DNA of 64,000 nt from Anseranas semipalmata (Eukaryota; Chordata; Aves; Anseriformes; Anseranatidae). Numbering within the stretch: the first letter of the stretch is position 1; the number at the start of each line of letters is the position of its first letter. The stretch is from positions 420,509 to 484,508 of the forward strand of contig VXAA01004006.1 of NCBI GenBank assembly GCA_013399115.1, given 5' to 3'. Below the pieces are notes generated by a model. The model saw only the letters and a program-made list of their open reading frames with translations, searched no databases and was not told the DNA's origin. Made by a program: the position numbers and the translations under genes. Shown here one piece after another: positions 47,901 through 59,478 of the stretch.

Positions 47901-50900
47901 TGCTCCTGCCGGCAAACGGGGATATGACTCGAATGTGTCTCTGCTCTCCTTCCCTCGTCTCTCGTGGTTCTGGTAATACAAGGATTCAGCAGCATGTAGA
48001 CTCACTAGGCATTTGCCTGTAACCCCTGCAGAAGACTTAATGGGATACTCTGTCCTGTGAAATACCGTTTGCATTGCAGGGGCAGAGCAGCTGGAAAAAG
48101 GAGATTCGAGGCCATCAGCATTTTGCAGAAGTCCCTCGGTGCTAACCTTGTGCACTGGGAACAGCAGGGATTGACCAAAGAGGAGCAAATATTCCCCGCA
48201 GCCCTGCTCCCCCAGGCTTTCCCTGGCACAAGACCCCACCTGCCCACACCACACACTAGGATGGCAGTCACTGGGCGACACAGCTAGGAAACCCGCCACC
48301 TACGCACAGGCTGCCGAGGGGCCAAATTCCATCACGGCAGCCTCCAGGGAGGTCTCTCGAAAAGGCTGGTTTCCTTGGCTGGTTCGCGCAAAAGCGCAGA
48401 GAGCTGCACCCCCTCGGAACGCTCGCTGCTGGCAATGCAGGGCGCCAGGTACAGCGTGCCACAGTCACGCCGCTGATTTTGCCTGACTCCAGGGCACTCT
48501 CTGATTGTCCAGTATCGGAGCTGATCTGCAAAATGTCCCTAAACTGAAAAATAAATACAGGTATATGATATATGAAGCTAATTGAAGAGCTATCTCCTCT
48601 AAACAGACTGGTTTAAACTAATTACATGATGTAGTGCGTGCTGCCACCTACGCCTTCTGATTCAGGTTTCTGGTGTACTGCAGCTTTGGATTCGTAGGCA
48701 TCCTTTGCTGAAGGCAGCTAGCATTTTGTGAGACTGCATGGGGGACCACAAACACAGGCTGCTGTGGCCGCACCAGGGAACAAGGCAAAACATTTCTCAC
48801 CGGCACAGGCACTTGTTGAGTTGCGGTGAGGATGTCTCAATGCCGATCAGGAACCGGCAGTCACATCAGTGAAATCTAAGTAGTGGCTGGAGCCTCATCG
48901 TGCTAAGGATCCTGCCAACACAGCTGTACCACTGACAGCAGCGGAACATTTTGCTCAAGTTCTCTAGAGGAATCAAAGCCTGTATTTTCTGTCTCTGGCT
49001 CTCTCTTGTTCTGTTGTTCCACGCTCTTTAAAAGTCAGCCACACACAGCACATGGTTGCTCTCTGTGTTTGAAAAAAAATGTTTGGGAGAAGAAAACAAC
49101 AGCCAATGCTGTTTTGAAGTCAGAAGCATGTAAACAGTACCTGGAACTAAGTGGAATAATAATAATAATTAGTCCTTTTGTGTCATAAATATGTGCATCG
49201 CTGTCTGCTGTTTCATTATGAGGCAGCACAACTTCTGAGAATGTGCCTGATGAATATTTGGGGGAACACTGCCTTCAGCTGCAGCAGCGTATGGCAGCAC
49301 TAATGCCTCCAGCTCCTCCAGCTCTTACGTAACCAAAATCACAAGTTAGAGCCCAAATTACAAAGCATAAGTATGCGTATAATGTTAAGAATATAAATGG
49401 TGCCTTAAATTACTATCCTTTTACTGTAGGTCTGGCTTTAATCTATTACTATTTTTAGTTCTGCAGTTCTGTTGATTTCAAAGTGCAGTGGTGCCATTAA
49501 TAGTAGAATCAAGCCTAACCCCTTAAAAAGCCCCCTATGAAAGCATTAACCCACACTTATATAGGATAGGCCAAAATCACTTCGGTTACATATAGGTGTA
49601 GCTCAAATGACTTGTGTACGAGATTTAAAACGTATCCAGTATTAAGATGCTGAAGAAAGCCAGAATATAACGTCCCTGTGACTGCTTTGCACATCAGCCA
49701 GAGCCGCAGGTTTTTGCACAGCTGTCCAAGGCACAGGTTAGCAATGGTCTTCCTTTGTGTTCTGCCTCTTTCATGGAGACTCCATTCCCCATTCACACGC
49801 TGATCTGCTTTCTGGAGTTTTAAGGTGTTGGGTGCTGATAACGTTAGTGCCTCTTGTATCTGTTTAATCCAATAACATAACTCGTCTTTAATCTCCACGT
49901 CTGGGTCACAGGTTTTAAAAAAGACACTGGGCCAAATCCCCAGCTTGGCTATAACGCGTGGAAATCTACCGAGAAGGCACGGAAGTCAGAAGAGATTTGC
50001 TGTATCTGCACCCTGTAAAGGAGGTCTCAAGGGGCAGTGATGTGAGTGCCTAATTTCGCAGATGGATGCGTATTAACACAAGTGTATGGCGGAGGTGGAT
50101 CAGATTTCTATTAGGTGAGGCAGATGGAGGGAGGCATATCACACCAGGATCTAAAATATGTTCATCAGCAAACTCTCCTTCATTTTAAAATATAAGTGGA
50201 TTTAATATTTCTTGCCTTTTCAGGAGAAAAACTTGTTTCTTCTCAACCTGTGCCTGCTAAAGGGAATGTAACTCAGGAGCAAGACAAGGCAAGAACAAGG
50301 AGCAGGTTTTGCAGGGACTGGGAAGATTTTACATATAAACATTACAATAAAAAAGCAAAATTTATTCCAGGCACAAAGTCCAGCAGAAATCTAAGGGGCA
50401 AGTGCAGAGCATTATCTGTAAAGAAGGGCATAGGCAAGAACAGCAAAAAGATGCTCTGAATAAGCCCACTGCATTAATGAGTCTCCAAACACAGATTTCC
50501 TATATAAAGCTATACAGGGGCAGCCTTTGCGGTTCCCCTGTATGGCAAAGGCCCCTGAGCTTGAAAAAGGGTGGCAGATTTTGTGAGGGATTTAAACATC
50601 ATGCAGTGACTCTGGATTGTAGATTTTAAGCATTACTAAATCAGGGAATAGAATTGTTGCTATTGCTATTACGTACCAGGATATTTCACTAATCCATGCA
50701 ATCCACTAAGTTGCTGTAGTTTTAGTCTGTGTTTATTTTAGATGAAATTATGGCCTGAACAATTATTTTTTCTTAGTTTATCCATTTAAATCATATATGA
50801 ATAAAATATCAAGCAGAAATCAAAACATGACCTGTCATTTTGGTATACCCCCCGTCACGTGAACCTGCCGGTGATGGAGCCAATGCACCCAGTTTATCAG

Positions 50901-52341
50901 TCAAACACAAAGACAACTAAAAACCACAGGAATTCTTGACAAGTAGCCCCATTGGTTTTAAATTCTATTAAAAATGTGATTTTAATACTGCTGGTGGCCT
51001 ATTTTGCTTATGTTTGAAACTGCCCAGCCATTATGGGATCGCTTCCGCTGGTCGTTTCCTTACATCAAGCTAATTACATATTAATTTGAGGCACTTTGCA
51101 AGTCTGAAAGGCTAGAGTGGGTCCTTTCCGAACACCAGGCAAGTTTAGAAATGCCTGTTCCTTTTCAGGAGCTGATTCCTAAAGCAAGGGGCAAACCCTG
51201 AGGAACCAAACAGCCTAGAGCTGAACTGGTCATACTGGCTTGTGGAAGAAGTGAAGTGTCTCAGGTTATTGACAGTCAGCTACCGAGAAATAAAAAGCTC
51301 TCATGTACCCAAAGGTTTACGCTAGGATTTTCAAGAGCTCCTGAGCAATTTAAAATCCTTGAAAGGAATGTAGTATAGAATGAAAACTATAGGTATTATT
51401 AAAGAATGTCTCCAAACTGAAAGCCAGCTGGTTTCATAAAAATGAGCTAAAAAGCAATAACAGGTACTCTGTCTCCTGCTGGATGCGGTATGAACCGTAT
51501 GTTTTGTATTTTTAAAGTCATATCTAAAACTGTTTTTTTCTTCGCTGTTGCTATTGGGGAAAGACAGTAAAAGAGCTATGCATAAAATGAGGTTAAAGTA
51601 ATCTAATTAAAAAGAATAAACAATTTGCTTTCATCTTTAATTCATATCCAGTCATTTGGGATCTAACTTAAAAAAATAGATAAAAATTCAGAAAGGATTT
51701 TGAAGGATGACTGTTTCCCTTTAAGATTAATGATAAACATACTTGTGTATTCAAGAGAGAATAGATCCAGTGTTATGTAACAGGATAAAGAAACAAAATC
51801 CTTTTTCCTTAAATTAAAATAACCAGTATGCGTGTGGATTTTAGTCAATGACTGAAAATTCAGGAAACCCATTTTCTTTCACAACTGCATTCCATATGCT
51901 AAAACTTGAGGTCTTCTAACTTTTAAACAGAATCACAACAACTAAGGACACACAAGATTTGTTTGTCCTGTTTGACCATTCTTTTCCAGTAGAGGATTGG
52001 TCCCTGAGAAAAACTGCAGCACTTGTCCTGTGCAAAAATCCAAATTTTTGCTCATCTTTTCATTTAATGCAGCATAAGTAAATCCAGTTACTGCACTTCC
52101 CAGAAAATTCTTCTTTTTTTAATCAGCTTACCTAGTACTAGATCTATACTAGTAAATGTACTACGTATGTCTTTTAATCATTTTTTTTTGCCTGAACTAA
52201 CTGCTATATAACAGCTCTTATCAAATCTTGCAATGCCTGCCTAAATTTGCCACTTAATTTGATGGGACAAGGTCAACAGGTAATGGATTTTTTCTTTTAA
52301 TGCTGGCATTGTTCTCTGCTGGCTTAATCATATAAAATTTG

Positions 52342-52374
<33 letters not shown>
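52342..52374. repeat. A13 plus (AAAAG)n microsatellite
   Basis: An A run is followed by AAAAG units in the region upstream of SLC6A6. Confidence 0.9.
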
Positions 52375-55300
52375 TATTTTTCTACCACATAACCTACATT
52401 TTCCACTTCTGTATTTTACAAGAGCACTCATACCAGAAGTTGTGCATCAGAATTTGATATATAAAGTTCCTCTTTATCACATGAATTCAATTTTCCAAAA
52501 GAAGGCAAACAATACTATTAATAACCGAGATACAAGCCCTGAAAAGGCTAAGTCTCTGAATGTACTTGCTGAAAAAAAAAAAAAGTCATCTTGTTGGATC
52601 TAATTCTGGAAGTCAGTATTTCACACAATGCAGAACAGGCAGAGATTTGCATAGAAAGGCACTGCTGAGTTAAGGTGATACTCACTCTTGCATGACAGAA
52701 GCATGTGGGTGCCTCGCTGAGCTACTCGGAGCTTTGTCTGCAGCCCAAAGTAAATCATGTTTATGTTGGCACGTCCTTGCACATGTCCACACTTAAAGTT
52801 GTTAGTCCTGAGAGTGAAGCCTTGAGTCTGGGCAGTTTAAGCAACATTCCCCCCGTGGAGTAAGTCCTCTATTAGCGCTACACCAGTAGCCCAAGGTGTG
52901 CTCGGAGATGATGCTGTTTGCCTTGTAACAGAACAGGGCTGCAGTGACTGAGCTGATCAAAATTTTGGACTCTGCTGCCTCCCTCTTCCTCCTCCTGCTC
53001 CCTCCTGCTTGGCCCCCTTGGCCTGGGGGAGCTGCAGCGCCCGCCTCAGCCGGGCTTGGTGCAGCAGGGCTGCGCTGGGCTGGCTTCCCTCCCCACTTCC
53101 CCAGCAGTGCAGCAGCTGTGTGCTCAGCTCCCTGTCCCTTCGAATGCCCCAGCACATTTTGAACATGCCTCTTTCCCTGCTAATAACATGCCCATCATGC
53201 TCTGGCTAAATATTCTGCCTGCACAGAGATTTCCTTGGCCTCATGTGCAGAACTGTTCCTGCAGAGCTGGGATGGTTACACAGGCTCTGCAGAGGCGATA
53301 CAAAAGCTGGGAAGCCATAGGAGGTCATAGGCTTGGAGAGGGGAAGAAGTTGTGGCATACACACTGAAAGCAATAAAAGGTCAGCGGGGTCTGAGGCTGC
53401 CATGCAAAACCACTTCCATTCCCACCTGGAGCTGGTCACTTCCCAGGTGACAGCGGGCAGCGCAGTGGAAGGTAGTCCAGAAATTTATGGTGGTGAGCTC
53501 ACTGATGCAGTCGAGCCCTCTCTACTTACATGACTGATCAGACAAGCTGATGGATTAAACTCACCGAAGAGGAAGAAGTGTGATCACTGGAGTATATTCA
53601 TACAAGCTCATATTTCTTTTTATTTGCTTATGGGTCCCTCTGCTCCCTTCCCTCTCAAAGAGATGGTGAAACACTTATGAAGAGTGTATAAAAAATGATT
53701 TTAAAGTACCTAGTTTATTCTGACAAATTACATTGGCTGCTGTAGGCAAACACTAACAGAAAATACCGTAAGAAACAAAACCATTCCCAAGTGCATGCTT
53801 TTACCAGTTCAGACAGATAGAGTTTCTAGCTAGGTGAATTAATGCATTGCAAGCAGAGAGAGAAAGAGCATCAAATGCTTGAGTGTCCAGAAAAAATAGA
53901 GAGAAAATTTAAAATAAACCCTGCGAGCTATCCAGCAACTGCTCATTCAGTTACATGATTTTAATTAACAGAACTGGAAAGCAAACATGTAATATAAACT
54001 TAAAAACACAGTGCTTTGGTTTTCCAGACTACTAGTCCAAATGCAAAACAAATTGCTTGCATCTGGTGGCCGGGGCAGGGGAGACAGAGCCAGCTTAGGG
54101 AGCTTCGCTTCTAACCAGCAGAATGCAGCAGCAGCATCCACTGTACTACCCACTGATGGTGTCAGACAGCTCCTGGCACGCCCATGCCTGCCGTCCTTTG
54201 GCCCAGCCTGGGCACAAGCACTTCAAGCATTGCCCGCGTGCTCCAAGGAGGATGCCTCGGCTTTCACCGCTGCGGCGGCACGCCGCTGCGGATGGCAGCA
54301 ATGTCACTGCAGAGAGGCCAGTGGCTCACAGGCTTGGGTGACCTTGAGCCTTCCTAAGCAGTTACCTTTTCTGGGCCTTTGGCATGCTCTCAAGTGATCT
54401 TTCAGCCAGAATCTCCACTGCCTAAAATAAATTCAGCAATATTCCCCACGGTGTCCCTGCACTTCTCGTTCAGGATACCTGACTCTAGCTCCCAACCTGG
54501 GCAGACCCAGGCTTTGGGAAGTTCACCCGGCTGCTTCCTGGGCAGATTGCTCCTGACTGGCCCGACGCCAGTGTGACTCATGGCATGTTGTTGTTAGGAA
54601 AGGCAGAATTTTAGGGAGTTTTCTTGCGTGTCCCTATATGCTAATGGTGTGCATATCTGCCGCATTGTTTAGAAGTATCCTTGACAATGGTATTTTTATG
54701 AGACGTTTCCTCCCCACCTTCTGAAAGACTGACCCGTTTAGGAGGAAGAGAAACCGGAGCGAGCAGGTCTTGTTCTCTGACCTTTTTCAAGCTTTTGGCG
54801 TGGAGCCTGAGGGAGAAGGGGCTGGCGGCGAGGGGCAGAGCTCCCCTGGGAGCCACACGTCTCTGGAGCAAGCAAACACAAATGCTGGGGAGAAAAAACC
54901 TCCCCAAACACCCATGCAGCATCAGCCTCACCCTGCCTGACCAGTGCATGGATACACGCCTTTTAGTTCCAGCCTTCACCTTGAAGGCCCAGCGTACCGT
55001 CATTGACTCCCTCCTCTGTATGAGCACAGCCAGAAATAAGGACAGTTGACAGGACTGATGGACACAAACCACGATTTGGGAGCAGCCTCCACTTTGCATT
55101 TGGCTCCTTTCTGGTTTTAGAAGTGCCTTGCTTTCTGGAAGTTGTGAGTGGCTTACTGCGCCTTAAAAAAAGTCTGATCTTCCCTTCAGATTCAGTTCAT
55201 AAAATGTGCTAACAGTTCACTTAAAATTCCCATCTACACAGAGTAGTGTGTAATCACCAAGCTGTGTTAACATGAAGCAATACACAAAATGAGCTTGTGA

Positions 55301-56035
55301 GGCATCCCTCAAGCTCCAGGCACAACGCAGGACTCCCAGTTACCTTGGGCTCAGCTTTGTGGGGCGCTCCCCAGCCCCTTCGCCCCACTTAGCTCCGCAG
55401 CTATTACATCAAACACAACACATGCCAGCGACAACAGGGATGTTTGCCTCACTGGGATCCACCCACACAGGAGATCACTCTGGGATACTCTCAGTCTGGC
55501 AGCCACGCACTCACTAGGACCGCACGCTTACCAGGCGCGTTTTCTCTGCCAGGTACCCACTCACTGGTCCCATGACACCAGAAAGCAAAGCGTGGGGCTG
55601 GCTCCAGCCCACCAGGCAACACCAGCCCCACGCTGCGATGTGGCAGAGAGTGGCTGCTGCCAGTCCCCCCACAGCCACAGCCACCCTGCTCTGGTGTTAG
55701 TACACAGGAGGAGGTAGGGAGGGGGAGAAGTGGGCTCGGCACGAAGCACTAGAAACACAGATTTGCACCTCTAAATCTCTTTGGCCAATGCTAGTCAGCT
55801 CTGATTTGTATCAAAGCCCAATCTTATCACTTGGTGATTGTTAAATGGGCCACAAACAGTTAATATTTTGGGCATGGTTGGTCACAGGATGCCTGTAGCA
55901 TGGAGCAATTTTCTCTTACTATCTGTGCCAGCCAAAGACCTAGCGTTTTCTTATTTTTACCCCTGTGCATTTGCCTGTTGGGCTGCTTAAATTCACAGAG
56001 GGAAGTGCGAAAACTTGCCCCCAGGCTCCCACATT

Positions 56036-56185
56036 TCCTCGGGGAGCGCATCGCGGCAGAGCAGCCAACTTGGACTCGGGACTCCCTCAGCGCACAGCGG
56101 CGGCACGGCGGGGAGCTGGCAGGGGAGCTGGGCGGCCCGGGGTGGGTCGTAGCGTGACCAGGCGTCATCCGGAGCAGCGAGGACC
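56036..56185. promoter_or_regulatory. Small CpG-rich patch
   Basis: I count roughly 17 CpG dinucleotides in about 150 bases (for example GCGGCGGCACGGCGGGG), far above the surrounding sequence. It is too short to be a typical promoter island, and no exon or donor consensus stands out beside it. It could be an orphan island, an enhancer or a GC-rich repeat. Confidence 0.4.
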
Positions 56186-57752
56186 TGGGATTGCCTGATG
56201 ACAGAGCCGCATAAATCACGGAGCAGAGCCACACAGCACAGGGTGTGGTGGGTCCCTGGGAGGTTTTCCATGCAATTCCTCCAGAGGTCCTGCCAAGCCA
56301 CGCAGGGGGGATGGCGTTTTTGGAGGGACAGGCACCATCTCCAACCGGAGCAGCGGACACTGACACGTGTCCACTCCACCTGGCTTAAACTCAGGTTTCC
56401 CTGCAAGGTGAATTCATGCCAACCCAGAGCTCTGGCAGCTTTGCAAATTTTGCTGCCTGAATTTCACTTCCTGACTGGGAGACAAAGCTCCCAGTTATCC
56501 CAGTAAGATGCAGGTTTGAATCCAGGTCATATTTCTGCCGTTCTCCACCAGCATCACAGCTGTTTGCTCCAAACATTAAGATATTTTTGTAAGAGCAAAA
56601 GCATGAATTATTTCAAACTTGCCTCAGGATGAAATTTCAAGGGTACTGTGAAGAATGTGTTTCCACAACAAAACGGGAGCTCTTCTCCTGCTGAATTGTT
56701 CCTGTTACTTTCCTGACTGCTAGAAAAGAGGCTAGCATTTTTGAAATGTCAGCATGTACCTGCAATGGGAATTTGTCTCCATTAAATCCTTTGGAAGCTA
56801 TTGTTGTTGTTGTCGTTGTCTAATCAGACCGAGAGTTCAGTTTGGCAATTCTTATTAGATGTTGCTTTTAGGTATAGGCAATTAGCTTAACAAAATATCA
56901 GATAGGATCTCTGCTGTGTTTGCAATCCTTGTTGCTCAGATTCTTACCTGGTGGGAAATGGCTTTGGAGGAGCACAGCCACATCTTTGTAGCTGTTTACA
57001 TCACATTTCTGATGGAGCTCCACCCTGCTTTCCCCATTCGTACTTTGTTTTTCATGAATAAAGGTCATGGCATTGGCATCACAAAAAATATTGTTGCTGT
57101 AGAAGGAACTCAGCTGTCCCCTTTGGGTTATAAAACAAATCACATGACAGGACAGTAATGCACTCCAACTTCGGCAGGGCAGAAATCAGAGATGGAAGAG
57201 AAGCATAAGACCAGGGGAGCTCTCTGCAGACCTCCAGCATCTGACAGGTCAGATGTTTCCCTACCTGTGCTGAGCTCCTACATACTGCACATTCTGTAAT
57301 ATTTTGCACAATCTAGTTTTAAAGGTAGCCCAGCTGTTAGCAGTGGGGCTGTCGTGGATGCCTGCTTCCCAGCCTAATAGGTCACACTGCTGAAATTTCT
57401 TTTTAATAGTCAAAAGGGCAATTTCTTTTCACTGATGTCATACCGTTAGCCCAACACCTTCATGCAACTGTTGTCAGGTCAGGGAAAGTCAGCTAACCCC
57501 CTTTGGAGTGCTGCACAAGAAAGTGTACCAAGGGAACTTTGGTGCCAGGAACTGGTTTAAGTCACTGGCTTGTATGGGACCCTGACCTGGCTGCATCCCC
57601 TCTACATCTTTTTGGCATCATGTTGTATCCAGATCTTGGGATAAATGTGTTGTAACTATTCCCTTGACTCAGCTATAGCTATAAAGTGAATGAGATCTTT
57701 CACATGTTTCTGTATAAAAGTCCACACTGACCTTAGCGTTTATGCTGATGTC

Positions 57753-57797
57753 AAAAAAAAAAAAAAAAAGTCTTCTGGTTCAAAAGCCAGAAGACTT
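57753..57797. repeat. A17 run followed by a perfect 11-bp hairpin
   Basis: Seventeen A (57753-57769) run into AAGTCTTCTGG (57768-57778), an eight-base loop, and the exact complement CCAGAAGACTT (57787-57797). Confidence 0.85.
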
Positions 57798-58921
57798 CTA
57801 ATCTTCCATCATGGCTGAGTCTGAAGCTCTCTGATATTTTCTCTTCCTTTCAGTTTGCCAATACTTTCTAGCAAGGTGATGTTTTAACTAGCAGCAATAC
57901 TCCAGGAATAATTTCATTACCACTGCTTGCAGAATCATGGCCACAAAATCCCGGTCCAGGTTTTCATGATTCTCTTGGCATATACTAAAATCTGAATTGT
58001 TCTGAGAATATGAGGGGAAACCAGGAGAAGTTGCTATATTATTTTTACAGCCAAGGCCACAGAGCAGGCAATCAAGCTCTACATCAAAAGCACTGCAAAT
58101 ATTTTTTAGCAGGAACACTACTCAAGCAACAAAATTCAGTAGGAAGTATACGGGAAAAGAACATCCAGATTAGGCAAATCTTTAGCTCTTCTTCCAGGAC
58201 CACACCAATACAATTGAGTAGTAAATCAAATTTTACAGAAATGGTTGGGGATTTTATTAGTAAACAGCCCAGATGTGAATTCCTCATTTGTTCTCAACTA
58301 AACTCTCATAGAAGGTATGTTTGAAACTGAGAATTATCTGAATAATAATGAATGCTAGTTTTTACACTCTATTTTAGCTTTACCCCAAGAATTATAATTT
58401 AAGGAGTGCAGATCTTCCTTGTTGCAAAGCCCTCAGGATTCATGTGACAATACCCAGCAATCAGATAAAACAGAAGCAATTAATAAAATATTTCATCATT
58501 AGAAAAACTTCCAATACCAGAAGATTTTGCAAATCACCCAGCTGGTTTTGTATGTCTTCTGGTATTTGAGATTTTGTCAGGGACACCCTAATGAAAGCTA
58601 CATGAATGGTGAATACAGGTATAAGGTTTAAAATAATGTCACGCAGGCTCTGTCCACAGAAATAGTATTTTAACGGAATTGTTCAAATTTAAACAAAATT
58701 GTTTCCTTTCTTTATCAAGCAGTCTCCTCTTTCAGTAGTGATTATTAACAGAATAAAAGTCTCAAAAAGAAAGAGATTTTTAAATACAGACCGTCACACT
58801 CCTATTTTCCCTTAATATTGACTAAGAAGTGGTTGAAGTTACATCCCCATTTAAGGTTTCCACACCACTTAGTACTTTGCATTGTATTTCCTCCATGAAG
58901 TTTCATAACTTCTGCTAACTA

Positions 58922-58942
58922 TGTAGGCCTGGGAGGCCTACA
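58922..58942. repeat. Perfect 9-bp inverted repeat with 3-base loop
   Basis: TGTAGGCCT, then GGG, then AGGCCTACA. It could form a tight hairpin or be a bipartite dimer binding site. No function is assigned. Confidence 0.8.
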
Positions 58943-59386
58943 AAACACATCTACACTTTACAGGAAGTGGTTTTAATGTTGCTCTAGCAACCTTAAATCA
59001 GTACTGAGTAAGCAGAGGTGCTGCTCAGCAGAGAAATAACATCAAACTCTTGTCTGTACATCCTCATAGTGGTTAAGAACGAAGGCAGCAGTTAAGATGA
59101 TCAAGCCAAATACCCTTCAAAGAAAGAAACTGCAATTCTCTTTTATTCCTCCCTGTGTTTCAGTTTGATAAAATTTCTAGTCCCAGTGCTGCTTGTTGCA
59201 GTGCACTCTTGATGTCTGCGGAACCTTTCTTTCCTTTGCTCGCGGCGTCCCCAGAAATAAACTAAGCGTGGATACCACATCCTTTGCAACTGTGTGGTAA
59301 GGTAAAGCGAGAAGAATCTCACCCACTGGAGAATCCAGGTCCTCTTTTACTTAACTCTACAGCCGACTGCATTTTGGGAGAAAGAA

Positions 59387-59478
59387 ATATATATACACAT
59401 ATGTGTGTGTTTTTTTGTTTTTTTTTTTGTTTTTTTTTGTTTGTTTGTTTGTTTGTTTTTTGTTTTTTGTTTTTTTTA
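59387..59478. repeat. AT/GT and T-rich (GTTT)n compound repeat
   Basis: ATATATATACACATATGTGTGTG passes into T runs with GTTT units over about 90 bases. It accounts for the low-complexity Phe- and Lys-rich frames here. Confidence 0.9.

Noticed and set aside
46862..48022. Very long open frames (up to 386 codons) across the CpG island
   Set aside because: They consist mainly of unknown residues translated from the 434 N, plus GC-rich sequence where stop codons are rare. There is no domain and no splice context.
47808..48299. 163-codon minus-strand frame upstream of SLC6A6
   Set aside because: It lies in GC-rich island sequence with few stops. The translation shows no recognisable motif and there is no supporting splice or Kozak signal.
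48638..48652. CTCF-like core (TAGGTGGCAG on the minus strand)
   Set aside because: Only the right half of the CTCF motif fits; the upstream CC(A/G) part does not. It is too weak to call.
49959..49969. Match to the tonicity-response element consensus (TGGAAATCTAC) upstream of SLC6A6
   Set aside because: TonEBP regulation of TauT makes this tempting, but the degenerate 11-base consensus should occur several times by chance in 64 kb on two strands, and this site is 2.5 kb from the proposed first exon.
55860..56366. 168-codon minus-strand frame
   Set aside because: It overlaps the small CpG-rich patch, where stops are depleted. Its length is near chance expectation, and other frames over the same DNA are just as long.
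57777..57788. T-arm-like sequence GGTTCAAAAGCC suggesting a tRNA or tRNA-derived SINE
   Set aside because: There is no A box, acceptor stem or anticodon arm at the right distance upstream, only a poly-A run. The similarity is explained by the hairpin loop.
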